Shown: in pieces, positions 55,644 through 64,000 of the stretch
Position numbering within the stretch: the first letter of the stretch is position 1
How the letters are laid out: every line of letters starts with the position of its first letter
Assembly (NCBI GenBank): GCA_023078555.1
Contig: CM041197.1
Span: forward strand, 10,288,552 to 10,352,551
Length of the DNA: 64,000 bases
Direction: 5' to 3'
From: Ulva prolifera
Taxonomy: Eukaryota; Chlorophyta; Ulvophyceae; Ulvales; Ulvaceae
Notes under the pieces: generated by a model
Database searches by the model: none
What the model saw: the letters and a program-made list of their open reading frames with translations, nothing else
Told to the model about the DNA's origin: nothing
Translations under genes and position numbers: made by a program

Positions 55644-57950
55644 ATGATTTCTGGGTATGCCTCCCTCCAGCAGATTATCTTCCCTTATGATTAGTTTCGC
55701 GCTGAGTTCGATACGCAGCTCGCCATTGCAACGTGCCGTGACGTGTCGGCCATGCTGCGCCGGAAAGGTGCTGGTCACGATGGAACGTTCGACGATGTGC
55801 CCTGCATGCATACGTGCTGACAGAAGATCCGCCGGAGCTCTCCTTGGTGCTCATGATCATGGGGTCGTACATGAAGCCCTGGAACGTAAGGACGGCCATA
55901 GACTGGGATGCAGTGTGCTGTGGTGTCGTTTGCAATTGTGCAGCATTTTTAACAAAAGCGTTTGTAGTCTGGCCACAGGCTACTCTCAGAAGATGCCAGC
56001 GGTCAGCTGCCAGTGCACAGAATGCAAGGCTCACCTGATCACACATGCATGTGTTACGGCACCCCAATGCATCTGCCATGGCAGACACATATGTATACAT
56101 AATGATATCATGGTGTATTCTGGCAGTTGCCAGCCACACCGCTGACTTTTCCGGCCTGTGCAGAGGTATTCTGAGCGTGGTGACAATGGCGCTGGCCATG
56201 GGCGGCATGCCCGCTGAGGCCACCAAGCGCAGCTTCAAGGACATCAGCAGCGGCCTCTCCACGGGCAGCAGCCACCGCACCAAGACCACCAAGTCCAGCG
56301 GCAAGAAGACCGTCTCGGCATCCGTCAAGTGCAGCAGCAGCGCCTACGCCAAGTCGTACTCCGACTGGGAGAGCTCCTACATCAAGGCAGTCGCAAACGT
56401 GGTCAAGGACGTCTGCAGCAGCAAGTTCTCTGGCAGCACTGTCAAGGCCACCCAGAAGATGACCGGCTTCGCCAAGGCCTGGGCTCGCGTGCGCAGCCCC
56501 CCCCCTCTTTGCCTCCTGCTGCTGATGAGCACAGTCGTGTTGCTGCTTCAGCATGCTGTGCGTGCTGCAACACGCTGTATGGGTTTTCGGTGGGATCGGC
56601 CCGGAGTCCATGCGTCCATGTCCACATCTGTAGTTAGAAAACAATGCATTCGCAGCAACAACGGTCTCGACGTAGCTGCGGCTTCATCAAGGTGGGAGAT
56701 CGCTCATAGCCACTGCATGCAGGCGACCGCCAGCACAGCGGCAAAGTGTGTGTCCAAGACCAGGAACGGCGGCAAGGCGGAGGGCTGCGCGTACGCATCC
56801 GCTTCCGTCAAGGCGTTCGAGAAGGCCTTCGCCTCGGCCCACGCCTCCGCCTCCGCCGAGGCGTTCGCCAAGTACTGCACTTGCGCCAACGCCGAGGCCT
56901 GGTCCTTCGGCGACGCCAGCCTCTTTGTGAAGCTCGCCGCTGAGGCCTACGCCGAGGCTGAGTCCACTGCCTGCGCCTCTGGTGCGGCCCGTGCCTGCAA
57001 TTGCAACCTCTGGCCTGCTTGCCTGTGGTGTGCGATCACATGCATGAATTCAGGTTTACTGTACTTTACTTTACATGCGGTCACAGGCATTCACAAAAGA
57101 GTGAACGGGAGAAGCGGCCACAGGTGATCATAAGCGCCTTGCTTAGATATCTCGAATCGGTTGGGTAGCCTGCGAACGCACTGCAGCTGGCTGACCTTGA
57201 GTACTAAAAACAGTACAGGCCTCATGTGTGGGCCTGGACACAGCGCTGGGGCACAGGAAAATCATGTGCAGGCAAGTTCAGACTATGAGTGTGGCGTGCA
57301 GGCAACCAGATCTCCACCGCGTCCGCCTCTGTGGACTGCCAGGCCCACATCTTCGCTCAGACGTACGCCTTCGCCGCTGCCAAGGCCAGCGTGGCCGGCA
57401 AGTGCTACGGCAAGCACAAGAATGCCAAGGCCAGCACTGAGATCGAGGCCAAGGTCGACGCGCAGATCTACGACACCTCCAAGTGCGTCGTCAAGACAAA
57501 GAAGACGGGCCTCTCTGGCAACAAGACCAAGTCCAACGCCAAGACGCGCTCCGTGCGCCCTCGCTCCCCTATCGCTCCCCTGCCCCTGCGCTATCAGCAC
57601 AGTACCAAGGCCTTGTGGCGTGCCTACTCACACAGTCCCTTGCGGCCGTGGCATGCATACTCATACAGTCCCTGTGCTACACAAGCTCTGTTTGGTGATG
57701 GTTTTGTGGCCGTATGTTGCCGGTTTTGCCTGCCACACGCATGGATATCTGCTGGGCCTTTAAATTTGTGCTAGCAGCAGCTGCAGTGGCTGAGCAGTTG
57801 TCATCACGATTGCCAGATTGATTGTCATGTCGGGCGCCCTCCGCAGGGCGCGCATCAGCTCATGCGCATCCCAACCGATGAAGAGGACTAACGAACTGGC
57901 CTCATGTCTGATCTCAATGTGGCATGCAGAGGACTGTCCACAAGAAGTAG
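55644..57950 (+). CDS. Gene C: near-identical paralogue of gene A, five exons, 288 aa
   Basis: Exons 55,644-55,654, 56,164-56,488, 56,723-56,981, 57,302-57,552 and 57,930-57,950, with the same lengths and phases as gene A apart from one extra codon at the end (RTVHKK). Exon 1 is ATGATTTCTGG, giving a signal peptide starting MISGGILSVV. Compared with A, I count three substitutions across exons 1-4 (Ala to Ser in the leader, Thr to Lys in exon 2, Lys to Thr in exon 4). Introns 1 and 4 have no visible similarity to those of A, intron 3 is alike only over its first about 50 bp, whereas intron 2 is closely similar over its last 100 bp. The ten cysteines are conserved. Intron 3 contains a mini-retroposon (57,077-57,124) absent from A. 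Function unknown; secretion inferred from the leader. Confidence 0.8.
57077..57124 (-). mobile_element. Mini-retroposon, family 2, copy 4 (26-bp insert) in intron 3 of gene C
   Basis: GCGGTCACAGG at 57,077-57,087 and GCGGCCACAGG at 57,114-57,124 (10 of 11 identical) bracket 26 bases. On the minus strand these read TTCTCCCGTTCACTCTTTTG followed by TGAATG, the family 2 core with TGTAA altered to TGTGA. Confidence 0.6.
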
Positions 57951-60014
57951 GCCCCTTGTCCTCCTACACTGCTGGAATGCGCCGTCCAGGAGGACCAGGC
58001 AGCACGCCTCCAACTAGCCTGGAGCATCCAAGCCGTGTTCGGCATACCTGCGGCCTCTTCTCTGCCAGATTCTAGAATCTGTGCTGGCTCCTGAGGCCAA
58101 CCTGAGGCCTGCAGCTTGCCATGGCTACGTGTGGGGCTGGGGTCTCAGAGGCTGGATGCTGCTGGACGGGGCACGACGAGTTGCGGGAGATGATGCAACG
58201 AGATATAATTGCAAGATGAGGTATATTGTTTGATTCGATTCTAAACATACTTTTTCTGGTTGAACCAGGTACACCCCCACGTGTCGGCGTTGCGCTGACG
58301 TTACCAGATGCATCTGCTGCATGTGGGTGTGTACTATAGTATAGGATATGCGGGCTGTTGAGGGAAACACGCAGGCCATTTCTATGGGCCCAGTGCCAGG
58401 CTGCTGTGAAGCATATATATTGGTTACTACCGATGTGTGGTGCCAAAATTTTCTGCTGCTCAGATCTCATGTAACTGAACAGATCTATCTTGTTCCCACG
58501 CCCACATGCACATGCACAGGCATGTCAGTGCCTTTGACAATTGCTGATACACAAATTACATCTCATGACTTGGTTGATCATGGCTGCCTGCCAGAGCGTC
58601 TGCAAACTGAGTCTTGCTTTCCTGTCTTTTGTGTGTGCCTGTGCAGGCGCCTGCAGCTGTGCTTCGGCTGCCTATGCTTCTGCATATTTTACATAATGCA
58701 TTAATTGCTGCAATGCACAGCACGCCATGCACAGCACTTTGTGCAACATGGAGCAGATGCCACATACGTGCCTCTACAGAACAGTTCTCCCCACCAGTGA
58801 TATTGCATATCACTGTGACATGCACCAACACACACCAGCATCTCAATCGGAGGTGACGACCGGTAGCTCCGAGCGTCTTTTCCCTGCACCTGTCCACCTG
58901 TCCACCGCTGCTGGCCTGATGGTCTTCAGGACCGTGTCCTGATCATTCATGAATTCTGTGACTTCTGTGTTTTGTTTTCAGGGAAACGACATATTCAATT
59001 TTGGGAAACACATTTGGGGACACAATTTGGGGACACAATTTTGGGAAACACATTTGGGGAAACACAGTTCTCTTGAGAGAATTAGTGTCTGCAGATCATG
59101 ATTGTGGAGGGGGGCAGGGACCTCGGTGCTGCTCTTGCTGCCTCCCCATGCATACTATAGTATGCATCTCTCTCCACCAGCAGTACTAGTGCTATTGCAC
59201 AGCAGTGCCAGCACCCCATCTGAGCCCCTCACGTCATGCCATGAGCACCTCCCAAGCTGCAGTCCTGGGTCGTGGCGCAGCATTTCCACGGCTGCCACCT
59301 AGCTATTAGACCCGAATATTCGGAATTGTTCCATATGATCGGGCCAACAACCCAACACCTCCCAGCTGGCCCGATCGGTCATCACATGTACACTGCATTG
59401 TTACAATCACAGATACAGCTATGTCTAGACCACCAGGCCGTCTAGACCACCAGTGACACTTTTACCAGCTGTTCGTGGGTGTCTTGGTGTTCACTTTTAC
59501 CAGCTGGCACCTGGCAGCATAAATGCACCCATACCTAGTCCACTGTCACGGCAGTTTTTAAATGTATATATAATCATTTAAATATAAGGTCAACATTTGC
59601 AGCACGAGGAATGTGATGCATTCCACAACTCATCTTCCTGGTGCATGCATATGTGAATGTGGATATGTATGCATGATGACCATATCCATTGGGACATGGG
59701 CAGATCGGGATCAAGCTTAGCTTTCAATTGGCCTCTGTGCCTCTGATTTGTCATACTTGGGAGCACAGTGCCACGAACAGGCTAGCTAGAGCATCAAGTC
59801 ATGCTTGTTTGTACTCCGTCAGTGCATATCCAGATGTTGTTTGCTTTACATTAATATTTGTGCATGGAAGCCAGCATTGACACCTTCCAGTGGTGGGCTT
59901 GGTGGGCCTGGGCCAGTGGTGACCTCTCACGAAGCCTCCAGTGCACTGCAGTGGTGTCATCTCTAGAACCTCTAGAACCTCAACCAGCCATTGGCAATGA
60001 TCTGTAGAATAGAC

Positions 60015-60049
<35 letters not shown>

Positions 60050-63000
60050 GGCCATGAGGGAATGTGCATGCTGCATCCTTTAGACTTGATTATGTAATGC
60101 ATGCAACTGTGTGTGCAGTGGCATGCTACTACATGCCTGACATGCCTAGCATGCCTGATGGTCAAAGACACAATCCTTCCAATTGAACAGATGGCTGAGG
60201 GACCACAGCGGTGTACTCTGCAGAGGTCACCCAAATCAGCAGCTGGGAGTGCCAGAGCAGTCACAGCTGCCATGGAGCACCCAGTTGCACTGGCTGACCC
60301 TATCCAGCCAGCCAGCCAGCCACAGCAGTAGCTAGAAGTAGCTGCGCATGTAACCAGAGGTGTGTGCTGTCAGATATATGCTTTGGCCAGAATGGTGCCA
60401 CAGTAGGTGTCTCATGTGGATACTTACTGCAGCCCACCTTGACCTTGTGTCATGCAGGACTACTAAGTAGGGCCTTCCTTGAGGGCCATGGATGTACTGC
60501 CAGGGCTACACCAGCAAGCCATGCATGACTTCCATGTGCTGTGTGCATCATGAGGTAGCCAGCAATTTAGGATCTGCATTTTCTGATTGCCCGTTGTCTT
60601 TTGTCATGAATCTCATGCAACTCGTGTGTCACTGAGGAAATGGTGAGGAGTGAGGGCAGGGGATTGCTCACCATGCAGTGTTCCGCCGTAATTTGAAGCA
60701 AAGTCACCTTGCCATACGCACATTGTAGCCACACTCTATAGATCTAGCCAGGTATCACCTAGCCACCACTTCTATCACCGCAACCTACCCCGATTCCGGA
60801 CACCATTCTGGCGCTATACAACGTCACGATATGCAAGGGCCCAGTGGTAAAGCGGTCATATGATTAATTGGATTGCCATGGAGCATGGAAACACGCCGCG
60901 GTCACAAGCAGGCCCTGTGTCTGGTGAGGCAGAGCCCCCGCCCCCCCTCCCCCCGGCAAGATCATGCCTACCGCGAGCCCGCCCGCCAACGTACCCTCTC
61001 CTCCCCCATCCAAGTTGGATTTGTGGGGTTGGGTGCGAACCTTCCAAACAGCGGGCAGCACTGCCTTGTGTTGGCTCCGTATGGTGACTCACTGCGGCAG
61101 GGCGCAGGGTGTCCCAGGCCAGATCGCCACGCACGCGGTCTCGTTCGCTGGGCCTGCCAGATGCTGCCGCCCCTGTATGTTGCCGTGAGGGGTGGTGCAA
61201 GGTCGCAGGCGGCAAGGCGGGCAGCGCTGTTTTGCGCACAGCGAGCAGCGCGGGGTCAGGTCCGACATTCAGCTGGCCTAGACCAGAACTGACCTGTTCA
61301 TGTTGCCACGTGACCTTCCTCAGCAACAGCCACTGCTATGCCATCCAATCGCTCTCCTGTCACATTTTATGACTCCTGGATGCACCCACCTTTGCACCTC
61401 ACTGATCACATGCTGACACAAGCAGACAAACAGCCAGAAGGTGGCTATGTGTGGCCTTCAGACCACAAGCCGATGCTCATGTAGTTCATCCTGAACATTT
61501 CAGGTCTGGTGCCACTGCAGTGCATGCATGTGCCTGCATGTGTTGCAGCAGACATCTGGCTGTGCACACTGGGAAGCTCTCCCTTCCGAAGGGCGAGTTC
61601 TGAGTCAGGCAGCTATGCTACCCACAGAGGCGGAGATCAGGCGTGCCCTGCCCTGCCCTTGCGTGGAGCTGCAGGCTCAGCCACGACAGCCTTCAAGGCT
61701 CTTGAAGGGCAAACAAGTTGGCGCAGGCAGGGCGGGCGCGAAACCAGCAGCAGCAGCAGCAGCAGCGTATGGTACCATATACGGTCCATATACGGTCCAT
61801 ATACCGCCATAGCTGTAGTGCAGCTGTAGTATACTAGTAGTATATAGCAGCCCGCCAACCAGCTCACCCGTATGGGATGCATCATGATGCCGCAGTGTCC
61901 CCCAGTCAAAAAGCAGTAGTGCTTCGGACTTGTGTTTCAAAACCCACTGCCATCCTTCGAAGGATCCGCTCAGAACAGAACATAACATTACCGGCACAGC
62001 ACAGTCCGCATGGCCGGCTGCTGTGCAGCACGGATGTGCCGGTCAGACATCCACCTATGGAGATCATACATGTGATGGCCATATCTTTGTATGTGGCGAG
62101 TCAGAATGTGATGCATTTGGATCTGTGATTGCAGTTGTGTGCCTGCAACTGTGCTCCGAAGAAGCTGTGCATTTTGAATCACACAGCTGTGTGCATTGCA
62201 ATCGGCTTACAATGAAACAGGACAGGACAGGACATGTCCTGTACAGGACAGCATCCCTAAGTCATGTGCATTGCAATCGACTTACGATGAGCAGGCCAGG
62301 CCAGCGTACCAGTCCGCTGCCCATGCCTGTCACCCCGGGCCAGGTCCTGCATTCTGTGATGCCTTCTAGTGATGCATTTCTATGGGCCCCCCCAGGAGCT
62401 TCATTTTCTTCATACACTGACGCCTATGCTCTACTAGCTGCAGGTGTTGCCAGAAGCTGCCAAACATGTAGATAGCATGCATACAGAGATTCACAGCTGA
62501 AATATTATTACCAGATATCATCATGCCTGCAGTAGTACCAGGGAGGGCCATGCAAGGCTTTCAGCAGTTGGACAGTGCAGACATCAATGATCGGACACCA
62601 CGGTGGTGTACACACTGTGGCATGTGCACACTGTGGCATGAGCTAGCTCCAGACATCTAGACTAGACTCGGGAGTGGGGGATTTCCAGTTGTTTCAGTTT
62701 CATGGATGCCCTAGTTGGTTTCTGTGGCATGGGACACTGGACCAGGTTGGTGGTGGTTGGCGGTGCTTGCTGGCGGTGGTCATTCTATTATCCTATTCCT
62801 TTGCAACTCAGGAGAGCGCTAGCTGGTCTAGACCAGCTGGAGCCCTACCTAGAGCTCCAGACTCAAAGTACCTGGCATCTGGACTGGCTGTGTACGTAGC
62901 GCAGCTATAGGCTGTAGCAAAAGATACAAGAGTTTGTCAAGCAAAACCTACATGCATCTTCGCAGAGGCACAGGCTAGCCAGCTGTCAGGAGGCCACCAA

Positions 63001-64000
63001 GGCCACCATGCTTGGTGAGATCATGAAACCACTGGTGCAGGTCTACCTCCTGGGCCAGTGCTTGTGCACTGCTCTAGCTGGCAACAAGCCACTAGTTGAG
63101 TATCATCCTGGGGCATCGGGTCTGGCGAGGCTTCGTTAGGCTTCCGGCATCATGTTAACTGTTGCAGCTTGACGTGTGCTGCAGCGCTAGGCTAGCACCC
63201 CCATGATGGAATGCTCTTGGACATATCAGCACCAGTGAATGTCACGGAGAGTGTGGATATGTTCACATCCCTCCACTTGTGGATAGGTCCCGGAAAGATG
63301 CCGCGAGTAAGCGCTCCGCGAGCCGGTGCATACCGCCACCGCCTCGCTCTGCGCCGCAGGCTTAGGTGTGCACATGTATGCATGCATATGTGTGTCATCA
63401 CGGTGTGGCTACCGGCACCTCCAGCACGCCGCATCAGCCACAGCTGCAGTGCACGGGTGGTGGCGAACTTCGCACATACACGAAACCGGCATCGAGCTGG
63501 AATAAGCAGCACGAGGACGAGGAGGTGTGTGCCCGTTTCAAACGGGCTTAAGCAGGATTCTCCTCCAACCGGGATATCGATAACGCACGAGTGATCTTCC
63601 ACTCTTGCAAGTTTTACGGCAGAGTGATCGGGCCTAAACAAACACACGACAAGATCTCTGACCTAGATCTCCCAAGGGGAAGCTTGCGATGACTTTATTT
63701 GAACATTCTCTGCAATGTCGCTCCAGATACCTGTAGCTACAGGTATAGCGATACCTACGCGATGTTTTACAAACTCTGAAAGAGTAAAGCTTATAATTAG
63801 CCTAGGCAGGCTTTCATGTACAGGTGCACGAGCGAATGAATCAAGCGCAACACTGCATGCCGTCTCCGCGGCACGAATCAATTTGCAATTGACCCCGCGC
63901 CGGGCGCCCGGCTACCAGTATCTTGAGGCACTCTGCAGCTGCATCTCGAGCACGCCATCATGATGCCACAAACCGCCTCAGATAACACTGGCAGGCGGGC
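57951..64000. other. No gene supported; simple repeats and unassigned DNA
   Basis: A TGTAA at 58,470 may end gene C. Further on are an imperfect tandem repeat of TTTGGGGACACAAT-type units (about 59,003-59,068), the diverged MITE-like copy (59,256-59,369), CAG tracts, and a palindromic ATACCTGTAGCTACAGGTAT (about 63,727-63,746). Frames up to about 180 codons exist but none shows a recognisable domain or conserved splice pattern. Confidence 0.4.
60016..60048 (+). repeat. (CAG)11 microsatellite
   Basis: Eleven perfect CAG units. A second tract of seven units is at 61,745-61,765. Neither lies in a supported gene. Confidence 0.9.

Noticed and set aside
60856-61326. 156-codon minus-strand frame
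   Set aside because: The opposite strand is open as well, composition is Gly/Arg/Pro-biased and no motif is seen.

Overview
The window looks like nuclear DNA of a green alga, most probably a chlorophycean of the Chlamydomonas/Volvox/Haematococcus type. There are no operons, Shine-Dalgarno sites or long uninterrupted genes. Coding sequence comes in short exons split by introns with GTGCGC/GTAAGT-like donors and TGCAG acceptors. Several retroposed sequences end at TGTAA, the chlorophycean polyadenylation signal. Homopolymer C/G tracts, palindromes and nested repeats are abundant. The lineage is inferred; no rRNA, tRNA gene or phylogenetic marker is present.

Layout. 1-5 kb: a fragment resembling the tail of a retroelement ORF, then unassigned DNA and a TATA promoter. 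5.09-7.67 kb: gene A, the first of three paralogues (A, B, C, all on the + strand) encoding a secreted Ala/Ser/Lys-rich protein with ten cysteines. I could rebuild the full five-exon structure of A and C, including a first coding exon of only 11 nt and a last exon of 18-21 nt. 8-14.2 kb: no gene supported, but several short retroposons with 13-15 bp target-site duplications (TSDs), some reduced to 17-55 bp. 14,294-32,180: a complete 17.9 kb CACTA (EnSpm) DNA transposon with 25-bp terminal inverted repeats (TIRs) and a 3-bp TSD (ATA). It carries a Transposase_21/DUF4218-type transposase on the minus strand, a second multi-exon gene on the plus strand, and between the two divergent genes a 25-copy satellite of 175 bp. 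That satellite is itself interrupted by a 317-bp miniature LTR retrotransposon (TRIM) with 5-bp TSD, primer-binding site and polypurine tract. 33,564-45,644: a 12.1 kb array of 1,887-1,888 bp units (seven 757-bp blocks, six spacers) whose outer ends carry 8-bp inverted repeats and a 4-bp direct repeat. 45.96-48.1 kb: gene B, with one extra intron and no visible first exon. 48-55 kb: poly-C/poly-G tracts, another TGTAA retroposon, a MITE-like element and a perfect 68-bp palindrome. 55.5-57.95 kb: gene C, nearly identical to A in its exons. 58-64 kb: simple repeats and unassigned DNA.

How it fits together: the recognisable genes are one small secreted-protein family plus transposon genes; almost everything else is mobile or repetitive DNA, much of it recent (identical TRIM LTRs, near-identical array units, intact TSDs). 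Exon coordinates for A, B and C rest on agreement among three copies and on reading-phase closure; those of the transposon genes are partly approximate.
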